A DNA stretch of 39,762 nt from Prevotella sp. Lineage in GTDB: Bacteria > Bacteroidota > Bacteroidia > Bacteroidales > Bacteroidaceae. Positions 21,411-31,012 of this stretch are shown here, in pieces. Position 1 is the first letter of the stretch, and every line of letters begins with the position of its first letter. Position numbers and translations under genes: made by a program. Under the pieces are notes generated by a model. The model saw only the letters and a list, made by a program, of their open reading frames with translations, was not told the origin of the DNA and made no database searches. Location: contig JAFWQT010000131.1 of assembly GCA_017508965.1 (NCBI GenBank), forward strand, positions 1-39,762. The letters are read 5' to 3'.

Positions 21411-23240
21411 ATGAAAGAATTCTTTAAGGTGTTGCGGCGTTTTGTGCCGCCCTATAAAAAATATCTGGTATTGACGGTACTGTTTAATATCCTCTCTGCG
21501 ATATTGAACATTTTCTCTTTTGCCGCCATCATCCCCATCCTGAACATTCTCTTCAAGACCGAGGACAGTCTGAAACAGGTGGAGTACATGCCCGTCACGC
21601 TCGACAACCTGAAGGAAGCCGTGGGCAACAACCTGAACTATCACATGCAGGAGTGGATACTCGAAATAGGTCCCACGATGACGCTGCTATGCATCGGACT
21701 GTTCCTGGCCTTTGCCACGTTCCTGAAAACCGGTGCCTACTTCCTGTCGTCGGCCACCATCATCCCCATCCGAACGGGCGTGGTGCGCGACATCCGCAAC
21801 CAGCTCTACCAGAAAATCACCGCGCTGCCGCTGGGATTCTTCTCCGAGGAGCGCAAGGGCGACATCATTGCCCGCATGAGCGGCGACGTGCAGGAGATTG
21901 AGAACAGTATCATGTCGTCGCTCGACATGCTGTTCAAGAACCCCATTCTGATTATCGTCTATTTCGCAACGCTGCTGTTCATCTCGTGGCAGCTGACGCT
22001 TTTCACCATCGTCTTCGTGCCGCTGTTCGGCTGGTTCATGGGCTATGTGGGCCGCCGCCTGAAGCAGAACTCGGTGAAGGCGCAGTCGCTTTGGAGCGAC
22101 ACGATGAGCGTGGTGGAGGAGACGCTGGGCGGACTGCGCATCATCAAGGCATTCAACGCCGAGGACAAGATGAACGCAAAGTTCGCCAAGGTGAACGAGG
22201 AATACCGCGACAACATACTCTGGGTGAACACGCGCCAGCAGCTGGCGCACCCCATGAGCGAGTTCCTGGGCACGGTGATGATTATCATCGTGTTGTGGTT
22301 CGGCGGCGTGCAGGTGCTGAACAACGCCACCATCTCGGGCAGTACGTTCATCTATTACCTGGTGATTCTCTACAGCATCATCAACCCGCTGAAGGAATTC
22401 TCGAAGGCCGGCTACAACATCCCGAAGGGATTGGCCTCGATGGAGCGCGTGGATAAGATTTTGATGGCCGAGAACGACATCAAGGAACCCGAGCATCCGA
22501 AGGATATCACGACGTTCGAGCACCAGATAGAGTTCCGCAATGTGTCGTTCCGCTACGGCGAGCAGTGGGTGCTGCGCAATGTAAACCTCGTCATCGAGAA
22601 AGGCAAGACCATTGCCATCGTGGGACAGTCGGGCTCGGGAAAGTCCACATTGGTTGACCTGATACCGCGCTACTACGACGTGCAGGAGGGCGAGGTGCTC
22701 ATCGACGGCATCAACGTGAAAGACCTGGGCGTGCACGACCTGCGCAAGCTTATCGGCAACGTGAACCAGGAAGCCATCCTGTTCAACGATACCGTCAGGA
22801 ACAATATCACCTTCGGTGTGGAGAACGCCACGCTGAAAGAGGTGGAGGATGCGGCCAAGATTGCCAATGCCCACGATTTCGTCAGGGCAATGGAACACGG
22901 CTACGACACGAATATCGGCGACCGCGGCGGCCGTCTGTCGGGCGGACAGCGCCAGCGCATCTCCATCGCCCGTGCCATCCTGAAGAATCCGCCCATCCTG
23001 ATTCTCGACGAGGCCACCTCGGCACTCGACACCGAGAGCGAGCGACTGGTGCAGGATGCACTCTTCCGACTGATGAAGACACGCACCACCGTGGCCATCG
23101 CCCACCGTCTGAGCACCATCAAGCATGCCGACGAAATATGCGTGCTTCATGAGGGGCGCATCGTTGAGCGCGGCACGCACGACGAACTCATCAGTCTGAA
23201 CGGATTCTACAAGAAGTTGCACGACATGCAGACGCTCTGA
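21411..23240 (+). CDS. MsbA-type ABC exporter (permease-ATPase fusion)
   Basis: 609 residues: a six-helix export domain (about 15-330) fused to an ATPase. Walker A is GQSGSGKST (405-413), the signature is LSGGQ (509-513), Walker B is ILILDEA (529-535), and an H-loop follows in AIAHRLS near 567. This is the half-transporter class of lipid A flippase MsbA and lipid-linked glycan exporters. Followed 10 bp later by three LTA-synthase-like genes and then glycosyltransferases, it probably flips lipid A or a glycolipid. Start chosen by the promoter position; the longer reading would begin upstream of the promoter. Confidence 0.88.
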   Translation: MKEFFKVLRRFVPPYKKYLVLTVLFNILSAILNIFSFAAIIPILNILFKTEDSLKQVEYMPVTLDNLKEAVGNNLNYHMQEWILEIGPTMTLLCIGLFLAFATFLKTGAYFLSSATIIPIRTGVVRDIRNQLYQKITALPLGFFSEERKGDIIARMSGDVQEIENSIMSSLDMLFKNPILIIVYFATLLFISWQLTLFTIVFVPLFGWFMGYVGRRLKQNSVKAQSLWSDTMSVVEETLGGLRIIKAFNAEDKMNAKFAKVNEEYRDNILWVNTRQQLAHPMSEFLGTVMIIIVLWFGGVQVLNNATISGSTFIYYLVILYSIINPLKEFSKAGYNIPKGLASMERVDKILMAENDIKEPEHPKDITTFEHQIEFRNVSFRYGEQWVLRNVNLVIEKGKTIAIVGQSGSGKSTLVDLIPRYYDVQEGEVLIDGINVKDLGVHDLRKLIGNVNQEAILFNDTVRNNITFGVENATLKEVEDAAKIANAHDFVRAMEHGYDTNIGDRGGRLSGGQRQRISIARAILKNPPILILDEATSALDTESERLVQDALFRLMKTRTTVAIAHRLSTIKHADEICVLHEGRIVERGTHDELISLNGFYKKLHDMQTL

Positions 23241-23250
23241 TAAAATAATC

Positions 23251-25080
23251 ATGAAAGCTAGGTTGGCATATCTGTTGCAGGTCTTTGGCTGGACAGTACT
23301 GGTGTTCCTGATGGCCAAATGCTTCTTCATGTTCTTCAATCATCAGGGTCATCCCTTTTCGGCGGCCGATGTTTGGTCGGTCCTTACCCATGGTTTCACC
23401 CTCGATCTCTCCACGGCCCTTTATATCCTGACTGTACCCATTTTGGCTACAATTGCGGGTTTGTGGGTTGGCGGATTGCCCAAGGCGGCCGGCATAATGC
23501 GCTGGGTGATGCGCCTCTGGTTTGTCGTTGTTGCCATAGCCCTGTCGCTGGCCTTCGTGGCCGACACCAGTCTGTATCCTTTCTGGGGATTCAAACTCGA
23601 TGCCTCGTGCCTGCAGTATCTTTCCACGCCCACCGAGGCCATGGCCAGCGTTTCGGCCGGCTATATGGTCGTGCGCTTTGTGGTATGGGTGCTGGCGGCC
23701 TTTATTATTTATAAAGGTTATCCCCAGTTCCGGCTGCGTCCGGCTTCGAAAAAGCTGCTGCGCACGCTCTTCTACCTGCTGTTGCTGCCCGTTGTCATCA
23801 TCGGCATCAGGGGCGGAATGCACGAATCTACCACCAATATCGGACAGGTGTATTTCTCACAGAACCAGTTTCTCAACCATTCGGCCGTGAATCCCGTGTT
23901 CTCTTTCCTCTCTTCGCTGGAGAAGACGGCCAGCGACATTCCCGAATACCATTTCATGGAGGAACCCGAGCGGGCTGCGCTGATGCGCGACATCTACCCA
24001 ACGGTGAGCGAACAGCCCGACACGCTTCTGCGCACCAGCCGTCCCGACATCGTCATAATACTGCTGGAAAGCTGCGGCGGCATCTTTACCGATGATATCG
24101 GCGGACGTAAGGACATCATGCCCCGATTCAACAAACTGGTTGACGAGGGCGTGTATTTCTCGAATTTCTATGCCAATTCCTATCGCACCGACCGCGGCAC
24201 GCTCTGCACTTGGAGCGGCTATCCGTCGTTTCCCCGTTCTTCGGTGATGAAGATGCCGGCCAAGACGCGCTTCCTGCCCGGCATTGCCAAGTCTCTGTTG
24301 AAAGAAGGTTACCACACCAGCTATATCTACGGCGGCGACATCAACTTCACCAACATGCGCAGTTATCTGGTTACCATCGGGTTCGACCAGTTCTGCTGGA
24401 TGAAGGACTACACGATGGAACAGCAGCGGACTTCCAAATGGGGCGTGCGCGACGACATCACTTTCGCCACGCTCTACGACCAGATTACCGCACCCAAAGC
24501 CAATGGCACCCACCGGCTGATAGGCTATTCCACGCTTTCCAGCCACGAGCCGTGGGATGTTCCCACGCATAGGCTGAGCGAGGAAATTCCCAATGCGTTC
24601 AACTATCTGGACGAGTGTCTGGGCAATTTCATCGACAAGATGAGGCAGACGCCCCAGTGGGACAACCTGCTCGTCGTACTGCTGCCCGACCACGGCTACT
24701 CTTATTTCGGTGTAGATGAGACGCACGAGCTGCACGACCATGTGCCGATGCTGTGGCTGGGAGGTGCACTCAGGGGTCCGCGCCGGGTGGAACAGTTCTG
24801 CAATCAGACCGACCTGCCGGCAACGCTGCTGGGCCAGTTGGGACTGCCTCATGACGACTATCTGTTCAGTCGCGACGTGATGAGCCGCAACTATACCTAT
24901 CCTTTTGCCGTGCATACCTATAACAACGGCATCACCATGAAAGACAGCACGGGCTTTGCCGTCTACGACCTGAACGTAAACCGCATCATTGTCGACAAGA
25001 GCACCGATTCCCGGCACTTGATACGCCGCGGAATGGCCATCCTGCAGACGGCATCAGAACACATCCGTCAACTAAAATGA
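23251..25080 (+). CDS. LTA-synthase-like membrane sulfatase-fold transferase 1
   Basis: 609 residues: about five N-terminal membrane helices (to about 190), then an extracytoplasmic alkaline-phosphatase-superfamily domain. Metal and nucleophile sites are recognisable: Glu273 in ILLESCGG, Thr313 in SYRTDRGT (the position of the LtaS nucleophile), and Asp480/His481 in LLPDHGYSY. Such enzymes transfer phosphoglycerol or phosphoethanolamine from phospholipids to glycans or lipid A. In this Gram-negative context a lipid A, core or periplasmic glycan acceptor is likely but unproven. It lacks the CTAG-repeat linker of the next two paralogues. The next gene overlaps by 4 bp. Confidence 0.85.
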   Translation: MKARLAYLLQVFGWTVLVFLMAKCFFMFFNHQGHPFSAADVWSVLTHGFTLDLSTALYILTVPILATIAGLWVGGLPKAAGIMRWVMRLWFVVVAIALSLAFVADTSLYPFWGFKLDASCLQYLSTPTEAMASVSAGYMVVRFVVWVLAAFIIYKGYPQFRLRPASKKLLRTLFYLLLLPVVIIGIRGGMHESTTNIGQVYFSQNQFLNHSAVNPVFSFLSSLEKTASDIPEYHFMEEPERAALMRDIYPTVSEQPDTLLRTSRPDIVIILLESCGGIFTDDIGGRKDIMPRFNKLVDEGVYFSNFYANSYRTDRGTLCTWSGYPSFPRSSVMKMPAKTRFLPGIAKSLLKEGYHTSYIYGGDINFTNMRSYLVTIGFDQFCWMKDYTMEQQRTSKWGVRDDITFATLYDQITAPKANGTHRLIGYSTLSSHEPWDVPTHRLSEEIPNAFNYLDECLGNFIDKMRQTPQWDNLLVVLLPDHGYSYFGVDETHELHDHVPMLWLGGALRGPRRVEQFCNQTDLPATLLGQLGLPHDDYLFSRDVMSRNYTYPFAVHTYNNGITMKDSTGFAVYDLNVNRIIVDKSTDSRHLIRRGMAILQTASEHIRQLK

Positions 25081-27110
25081 AGAAAGAAATGCAAAAAAAG
25101 AATATCTTGCGCTTAGGTCTGCTCTCGCCGCTGGCGGCAACGGTTTGCAATCTGTTGCTGCTCTATGTGGTCTATTTCGTGGCGCGAATCACCTATCTGC
25201 TGGTCAACTACAGTTATTTTTCCCAGAATCTTTCGTTCGGCCATCTGATAGAGATGCTCGGTGGCGGACTGGTGTTCGACACGTCGGCCATACTGGTCAC
25301 CAACATCCCCTACGTGGTGCTGATGCTGTTGCCCTGGCATGGCAAGGAGACAAAGGCCTATCACGCTGTGTGTCGCTGGGTTTATCTGATTATCAACGGA
25401 CTGGCCTTGGCCGTGAATCTCTGCGACGCCGTGTATTTCCGCTATACCATGCGGCGCACCACCACCACCGTGTTCAGCGAGTTTTCTAACGAGAACAACC
25501 TGTCGTCGGTGTTCTTCACCGAGACTTTGCGCCACATTTATTTGGTTGTGCTCTTCCTGCTGGTCATGTGGGCACTCTATCGGTTGTATGTGGACTACAG
25601 TCATTCATCCGGCAAAAAGTGGTGGCGCTACGATTTGGCCATGCTGCTCTCACTGGCGGCACTGGCACCGTTTGTAGTGGCCGGCATCCGCGGCGGCTTC
25701 ACCACAGCCGTCCGTCCCGTCACCATCTCGAATGCCAACCAGTATGTGGACCGTCCCGTCGAGGCGGCCCTGGTGCTCAACACGCCCTTCTCGTTATATC
25801 GGACCATTGGCAAGGCAGTCTTCACCGTGCCCGAATATTTTCAGGATGAGCACGAGATGGAGCGCATCTATACCCCTATCCATTATCCTAGTGTTTCTAG
25901 AAATTCTAGTGATTCTAGTTTTACTAGGAAAAACGTGGTGGTGCTCATTGTGGAGAGCTTCGGGCGCGAGTATATCGGGGCGCTCAACAAGACCTTGGAA
26001 AACGGCCGGTATAAAGGCTACACCCCGTGCGTGGATTCGCTCATTGCCAAGAGCATCACGTTCACCCATTCTTATTGCAACGGGCGCAAGAGCATCGACG
26101 GCATGCCCTCTATCTTGAGCAGTATCCCGATGTTTGTGGAACCTTTCTTCCTGACGCCGGCCTCGATGAATCAGGTGAGTGGTATTGCTGCCCTGCTTTC
26201 GGGCGAAGGCTACCAGACGGCATTCTTCCACGGTGCCCAGCGCGGTTCGATGGGATTCCAGGCTTTCTCGCGTGCCACGGGATTCCAGGAATATTACGGA
26301 CGCGAGGACTATAACGACGACAAGCGTTTCGGCGGCGACAAGGATTTCGACGGCATGTGGGCCATCTGGGACGAGCCCTTCCTGCAATACTATGCCACGA
26401 AGATGTCGGAGATGAAGGAACCTTTCATGACTGCCGTCTTCACGGCCAGCAGTCACCATCCCTATGTCGTTCCTGACCAATACAAGGATGTATATCCCGA
26501 AGAGGGCATCATCATTCATAAATGCATCCGCTATACCGACATGGCCATCGGCAAGTTCTTCGAGCGCGCCAGCCGGGAGCCCTGGTTCAAGAACACCATC
26601 TTTGTGCTGACCAGCGACCATACGAACCTTTCCGACCATGCGTTCTATCAGACCGACCTTGGTGGTTTCTGTTCGCCGATTGTCATCTACGACCCGTCGG
26701 CCGAGGGAGGGGAGATGCAGGACAAGATTGCCCAGCAGATTGACATCCTGCCCACCGTGATGGGCATGCTCCATTATCCGAAGCCCTACTTTGCCTTTGG
26801 CATCGACTTGCTGAACACCCCCAAGGAAGACACCTGGGCCGTGAACTACCTGAACGGCATCTACCAATATGTGAAAAACGGTCATGTGCTGCAGTTCGAC
26901 GGACAGAAGACCGTAGGCCTGTATGCCCTTACCGACTCGCTGATGAAAAGGAATTTGTTGGGAAAAACAAAGGCAGCTGCAGATTCTTCACTCTTCACTT
27001 TTCACTCTTCACTTCCAAAGATGGAGCGCGAACTGAAGGCCATCATCCAGCAATACATGGAGCGCATGACGCAAGACAGACTCACGGTGACTGCAAAACC
27101 CGGTAAATGA
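25077..27110 (+). CDS. LTA-synthase-like membrane sulfatase-fold transferase 2
   Basis: 677 residues, same architecture as its neighbours: membrane helices within about 15-205, then the catalytic domain with Glu293 in IVESFGREY, a serine nucleophile position in GRKSIDGMPS (Ser339) and VLTSDHTN metal ligands. Paralogue 1 has threonine at the nucleophile. Two repeat-encoded insertions are present: PSVSRNSSDSSFTR (about 271-284) from a 9-bp CTAG array in the linker before the catalytic domain, and DSSLFTFHSSL (about 636-646) from a heptamer array near the C-terminus. Overlaps both neighbours by 4 bp. Confidence 0.85.
   Translation: MKKEMQKKNILRLGLLSPLAATVCNLLLLYVVYFVARITYLLVNYSYFSQNLSFGHLIEMLGGGLVFDTSAILVTNIPYVVLMLLPWHGKETKAYHAVCRWVYLIINGLALAVNLCDAVYFRYTMRRTTTTVFSEFSNENNLSSVFFTETLRHIYLVVLFLLVMWALYRLYVDYSHSSGKKWWRYDLAMLLSLAALAPFVVAGIRGGFTTAVRPVTISNANQYVDRPVEAALVLNTPFSLYRTIGKAVFTVPEYFQDEHEMERIYTPIHYPSVSRNSSDSSFTRKNVVVLIVESFGREYIGALNKTLENGRYKGYTPCVDSLIAKSITFTHSYCNGRKSIDGMPSILSSIPMFVEPFFLTPASMNQVSGIAALLSGEGYQTAFFHGAQRGSMGFQAFSRATGFQEYYGREDYNDDKRFGGDKDFDGMWAIWDEPFLQYYATKMSEMKEPFMTAVFTASSHHPYVVPDQYKDVYPEEGIIIHKCIRYTDMAIGKFFERASREPWFKNTIFVLTSDHTNLSDHAFYQTDLGGFCSPIVIYDPSAEGGEMQDKIAQQIDILPTVMGMLHYPKPYFAFGIDLLNTPKEDTWAVNYLNGIYQYVKNGHVLQFDGQKTVGLYALTDSLMKRNLLGKTKAAADSSLFTFHSSLPKMERELKAIIQQYMERMTQDRLTVTAKPGK
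25888..25927. repeat. CTAG 9-bp array in paralogue 2
   Basis: CTAG at 25888, 25897, 25906, 25915 and 25924, exactly 9 bp apart, in frame (three codons per unit). It encodes a Ser-rich linker. Paralogue 3 has one more unit at the same protein position. Confidence 0.88.
26983..27015. repeat. Heptamer array near the 3' end of paralogue 2
   Basis: TTCACTC-type units with one TTTTCAC variant, opened by GCAGATTCTTCACTC-like sequence also found at the array inside the GT4 gene (36095). Absent from paralogue 3, where the C-terminal helix follows directly. Confidence 0.8.
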
Positions 27111-29089
27111 CTGAAATGATGAAGCGGATAACAGCATTACTGAAGAACAGTCCCCTGGCCGTGGTGTGGAACATTTTCATGCTCTATGTGGTCTATGGCG
27201 TCATGCGGGTGGCATTCCTGTTGGAGAACCATAGTCTTTACGGGCATCTGACGGCGGGCAACCCCCAATGGAGCATTGCCGAGGGCGCTTTCTATTTCGA
27301 TACCTCGGCCATTGCCTATACCAACATCCTTTATGTGGTGCTGGTCTTCCTGCCTCTGCACCTGAAGGAGAATGCCGTCTGGCAGCGGATTTGTCGCGGT
27401 CTCTTTCTGGTGGTCAACGGTCTCTGCATGGCCGTCAACCTGGCCGACTGCGTATATTTCCAGTACACGGCACGCCGCACCACGGTGGCTTTTTTCAGCG
27501 AGTTCGGTGCTGACGACAAGTTGGGCAGCATCGTGGGTTACGAGTTCCTGCACCACTGGTATCTGGTACTGCTCTTTGTCGCGCTTATGCTCTTCCTTTT
27601 CTTCTGTTATGTGACGCCCCAGCGGAAGGTCGTTCCCCTTCGTCGTTACTATGCGGTGCAGACGCTTTCGTTGCTGGTGGGTGCTTATCTTTGCTGGGCA
27701 GGCATGCGCGGAGGCTGGTGGGACAACCGTCCCATCAAGATCAGCACGGCCAATCAGTTTATTGTACGCCCGAACGATGCCTCGCTGATACTGAACACCC
27801 CGTTCTCCATTATCCGCACCATCGGCAAGAGTGCCTATCCCCGTCCTGTATATTTTGCCAGCGAGAAAGAACTGGAGAGCATCTATAGTCCTATTCATTA
27901 TCCTAGTGTTTCTAGAAATTCTAGTAATTCTAGAGATTCTAGTTTTACCAGGAAGAACGTGGTGGTGATTTTCCTTGAGAGTTTCGGCCGCGAATATTTC
28001 GGAAGCCTGAACAAGGAGATTCTGCCGGGCTACAAGGGATATACCGAGTTCCTGGATTCGCTGATGGACCATTCGGTCACCTTCCGCTATACCTATGCCA
28101 CGGGACGTGCCAGCATCGATGCCATGCCCTCGGCCCTCTCGGGACTGCCCATGTTTGTGGAGTCGTTTGTGGCGGCATCCCATGCCAACAACCATTTAGG
28201 CGGCATGGCGGCCTGTCTGGACAGTCTGGGCTATGAGACGGCTTTCTTCCATGGGGCTCCGGCCTCCAGTCTGGGCTTCCAGGGTTTCACCAAGGCTACC
28301 GGTTTCAAGCATTGCTATAGTCAGGAAGACTTCGAGGCCGACAGCCGGACCGAAGGACGTGCCGCCTACGACAATTGGTGGGGCATCTGGGACGAGCCTT
28401 TCCTGCAGTATTTCCGCATCAAGATGAGCGACATGAAGCAGCCTTTCATGACTGCGCTTTTCACGCTGACAAGCCACCATCCGTTTCATGTGCCTGAACA
28501 ATATAAAAAGGTGTACCCAGAGGAGGAGATGCCCATCCACAAGACCATCCGCTATACCGACCATGCCCTGCGCCGCTTTTTCAGCGAAGCCAGCAAGGAA
28601 CCGTGGTTCCAGAACACTGTCTTCGTGCTCACGGGCGACCATACCAATATGAGCAATCATCCGGAATACAAGAGCGGCATCAACCAGTTCAGCACCTCTA
28701 TCATCATTTACGATCCCAGCGGCACATTGGATTCGGGTATCCGCGAGGGTATTGCCCAGCAGACCGACATACTGCCCACGATATTGGGAATAGTGGGCTA
28801 CGACAAGCCCTACATGGCTTTTGGCTGCGACTTGCTGAACACCCCCGCCGAGGATACCTGGGCCGCCAACTATCTGGACGGCATCTACCAGTATTGCAAA
28901 GGCAACTACGTGATTCAGTTTGACGGGGAGAAGACAATCGGCATCTATCGGCTGACAGACTACCGGATGCAGCATAACCTGAAGGGAAAGGTGCCCGAAG
29001 AGGCGCGCATGGAACGTGAACTGAAGGCTATCATACAGCAATACATGGAACGCATGATAACCAACAGGCTCATTCCGGATGCTCAGTAG
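27107..29089 (+). CDS. LTA-synthase-like membrane sulfatase-fold transferase 3
   Basis: 660 residues, closely related to paralogue 2: the shared segments include TSAIxxTNIxYVVL, LNTPFSxxRTIGK, NVVVxFLESFGREY, GRASIDAMPS (Ser nucleophile) and VLTGDHTN, and the end ERELKAIIQQYMERM. The serine-rich linker SVSRNSSNSRDSSFTR is one 3-residue unit longer than in paralogue 2, from one extra 9-bp CTAG unit. No C-terminal heptamer insertion. Converges with, and overlaps by 7 bp, the fucosyltransferase-like gene. Confidence 0.85.
   Translation: MTEMMKRITALLKNSPLAVVWNIFMLYVVYGVMRVAFLLENHSLYGHLTAGNPQWSIAEGAFYFDTSAIAYTNILYVVLVFLPLHLKENAVWQRICRGLFLVVNGLCMAVNLADCVYFQYTARRTTVAFFSEFGADDKLGSIVGYEFLHHWYLVLLFVALMLFLFFCYVTPQRKVVPLRRYYAVQTLSLLVGAYLCWAGMRGGWWDNRPIKISTANQFIVRPNDASLILNTPFSIIRTIGKSAYPRPVYFASEKELESIYSPIHYPSVSRNSSNSRDSSFTRKNVVVIFLESFGREYFGSLNKEILPGYKGYTEFLDSLMDHSVTFRYTYATGRASIDAMPSALSGLPMFVESFVAASHANNHLGGMAACLDSLGYETAFFHGAPASSLGFQGFTKATGFKHCYSQEDFEADSRTEGRAAYDNWWGIWDEPFLQYFRIKMSDMKQPFMTALFTLTSHHPFHVPEQYKKVYPEEEMPIHKTIRYTDHALRRFFSEASKEPWFQNTVFVLTGDHTNMSNHPEYKSGINQFSTSIIIYDPSGTLDSGIREGIAQQTDILPTILGIVGYDKPYMAFGCDLLNTPAEDTWAANYLDGIYQYCKGNYVIQFDGEKTIGIYRLTDYRMQHNLKGKVPEEARMERELKAIIQQYMERMITNRLIPDAQ
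27903..27951. repeat. CTAG 9-bp array in paralogue 3
   Basis: CTAG at 27903, 27912, 27921, 27930 and 27939, then CCAG at 27948, all 9 bp apart. The units between are alternately TGTTT, AAATT, TAATT, AGATT and TTTTA. One unit longer than in paralogue 2. Confidence 0.88.
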
Positions 29090-29892
29090 ATGTGGCGGAA
29101 TAGTTCGTCGAAGCGGCCGAAGGATTCTTCTGAGAGCGGTGCGTCGGGTTCCACTATCCAGTAAAGCGGAAGGTCGCGGTACATGGCAGCAACGAGCGAG
29201 AAGGTGCTGGGGGCTCCGATAAGGTAGTCGCAATGCGACAGCAGACAGATGTCTTCGGCAGGATTGCCCTCGGGGAATACCACCTTGCAGTCCTCGAGAT
29301 GCTGCTGATAATATGAACGGTCAAGTTTGGGGTCGTTGCCGCAGATATAGACCGTCAGCGTTTCGTCGGGATGCAGCTTTCGGAACTGGTTTATCACCGC
29401 TGCATATTGCTCGTCGGAATAGAAGAAGCGGCCGCCGTGGAAAGTGGCATAGTCGCCGCGGCGGATATGGATGCCAAGGCGAAGTCCGCTTTTCGCTCCC
29501 ATCGTTTCGGAAACATTCTGCTCAACGGCATCGTCGAAGGCAAAAAGCTGCAGAATCTCTGGCTTGTATTTCACGAATAAGTCGTGCCACTGGGCAAACC
29601 ATCCGCCCACAAGTATCATCTTCCGCTTCAGCATCTGCTGTTCCTCACGGCTGTAGTCGGCTCCCTCTTTGTCGAATCGCATGGTGGGAATCAGCCCCAG
29701 CTTTGCGGCATACTTGGCAAAGAGATAGGTGGGGAAGTTATGGTGAGGCGTGTGGCAGATGTGGAACCACGGATATTTGTAGGCAAAACGCATGGACATG
29801 GTCTTCCGGCCATGCTCCCGTCCCCAGGCATAGACATGCCCGTATTGCAGGATATTGTTTGCCATGCGGCCTTTGTCGTGTACGAAAATCAT
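29083..29892 (-). CDS. GT11-like fucosyltransferase
   Basis: 269 residues. The N-terminal RMANNILQYGHVYAWGREHG resembles the GRLGNQLFQYA start of family 11 alpha-1,2-fucosyltransferases, and IHIRRGDY (141-148) is the HxRRxD nucleotide-sugar motif; a late LIGAPSTFSLVAAM matches the third conserved block. It likely adds a sugar (fucose or similar) to a surface glycan in the cytosol. Overlaps the upstream acyltransferase by 4 bp (ATGA), so the two form an operon. The donor is not certain. Confidence 0.75.
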   Translation of the reverse strand: MIFVHDKGRMANNILQYGHVYAWGREHGRKTMSMRFAYKYPWFHICHTPHHNFPTYLFAKYAAKLGLIPTMRFDKEGADYSREEQQMLKRKMILVGGWFAQWHDLFVKYKPEILQLFAFDDAVEQNVSETMGAKSGLRLGIHIRRGDYATFHGGRFFYSDEQYAAVINQFRKLHPDETLTVYICGNDPKLDRSYYQQHLEDCKVVFPEGNPAEDICLLSHCDYLIGAPSTFSLVAAMYRDLPLYWIVEPDAPLSEESFGRFDELFRHIY

Positions 29893-30851
29893 AGCAGTCC
29901 TTTTCTTTTTTTGATGACGTCGAGCGGTTCCAGACTCACGCGGCCTGTATCCTCATCGTAGCGGATGTTGAATTCCTCGTGCGTCCGTTTCCAGCGGTTA
30001 TGCGTCCACAGCCAGTATTGCGGAGCCCGGCGGATGGATTCCTCGAGCAGTCGGAAATAGGCATCGGTCAGTTCGTAGTCTTTCGTCTGCTTCGGGTCAC
30101 GGGTTATCAGCTTGATTTCTCCTACATAGTAGCCGCGGCGCGGTCGGGTGATATCCAGATACACCACGGCATGTCCCGCACTTCTAACCAGTCGTTCCGT
30201 ACCGGTCAGCACCGGCGTGTCGTGGTTCAGGAAGTCAATCCAGTGGTGGATGTTGTTCCAGAAAGGCACTTGGTCGGCAATGTATCCGACGACGATGGGC
30301 TGCTGTTGTTTCCTGAAGGTGGCTATGCGGCGCAACGTCTCGGCCATGGGGATGCAGAGGGCTCCCATGCGCTGGCGCAGTTTCAGGAACATACTGTCGA
30401 ACTCCTTGTTTTCCAGCGGATGGTATATCTGTCCGCATTTTGCCTTCGGCGTAGCCCAGAGAGGGAACGAAGACACCCATTCCCAATTGCAGTAATGGCC
30501 CAGGTACATGGCGCACGACTGTCCGTTCTCTATCATCTCGTCAATCACTTCCACCCCCTTGAACACCATCCGGCGCTGGAGTTCTTTCTTGCTGATGGAA
30601 ATCAGTTTGATGGTTTCCACCACATAGTCGCAGAACCAGTGGTAGAAAGCCTTTTCTGTCTTTCGCAGTTCTTCGGCCGATTTCTCCGGAAAGCTGTCAG
30701 CCAGATTCTTTCTCACCAGTTTCACCCTGTACCTCACCACGTAGTAGACCAGCAGATAGAAGAAGTCGGAAAACAGGTAATGTATCCTCATCGGCAATAG
30801 CGACAGAAGATACAAAACGCCGTATATGCAGTTGACCAGTAAACCTTTCAT
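29889..30851 (-). CDS. Lipid A biosynthesis acyltransferase (LpxL/HtrB family)
   Basis: 320 residues from ATG 30851. An N-terminal membrane anchor (about 5-40) precedes the acyltransferase domain with the HX4E motif His119-Glu124 (GHYCNWEW), and ADQVPFWNN and IYLDITRPRRG are family-like segments. It should transfer a fatty acyl chain to lipid A in the inner membrane. The start is set by the promoter box at 30857-30864: the only ATG downstream of it is 30851, about 5 bases away, so the mRNA is probably leaderless. Paired with the fucosyltransferase-like gene. Confidence 0.88.
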   Translation of the reverse strand: MKGLLVNCIYGVLYLLSLLPMRIHYLFSDFFYLLVYYVVRYRVKLVRKNLADSFPEKSAEELRKTEKAFYHWFCDYVVETIKLISISKKELQRRMVFKGVEVIDEMIENGQSCAMYLGHYCNWEWVSSFPLWATPKAKCGQIYHPLENKEFDSMFLKLRQRMGALCIPMAETLRRIATFRKQQQPIVVGYIADQVPFWNNIHHWIDFLNHDTPVLTGTERLVRSAGHAVVYLDITRPRRGYYVGEIKLITRDPKQTKDYELTDAYFRLLEESIRRAPQYWLWTHNRWKRTHEEFNIRYDEDTGRVSLEPLDVIKKRKGLL

Positions 30852-30856
30852 GCCTG

Positions 30857-30864
30857 CAAAGATA
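30857..30864 (-). promoter_or_regulatory. Promoter -7 box of the LpxL/HtrB gene
   Basis: TATCTTTG on the minus strand, 5 bases from the ATG. No TTTG at the expected -33 position. The divergent 31013 gene has its own box at 30992-30999. Confidence 0.6.
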
Positions 30865-30991
30865 GTAAATTTTTGAGTAAGTGAGCGCAGAATGAATCTA
30901 TTTATATTGCCAAACGGACAAAATAGGTCAAATAATTGGCGCAAAAAGCAAAAAAAGTTATTAATCTGTGCGCGCTGTTGCTAAAATGTTG

Positions 30992-30999
30992 TACCTTTG
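30992..30999 (+). promoter_or_regulatory. Promoter -7 box of the GT2 gene
   Basis: TACCTTTG followed after 13 bases by the ATG at 31013. It rules out the longer reading frame that begins at 30968, upstream of the box. Confidence 0.6.
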
Positions 31000-31012
31000 C
31001 ACCCCGTTTCTG

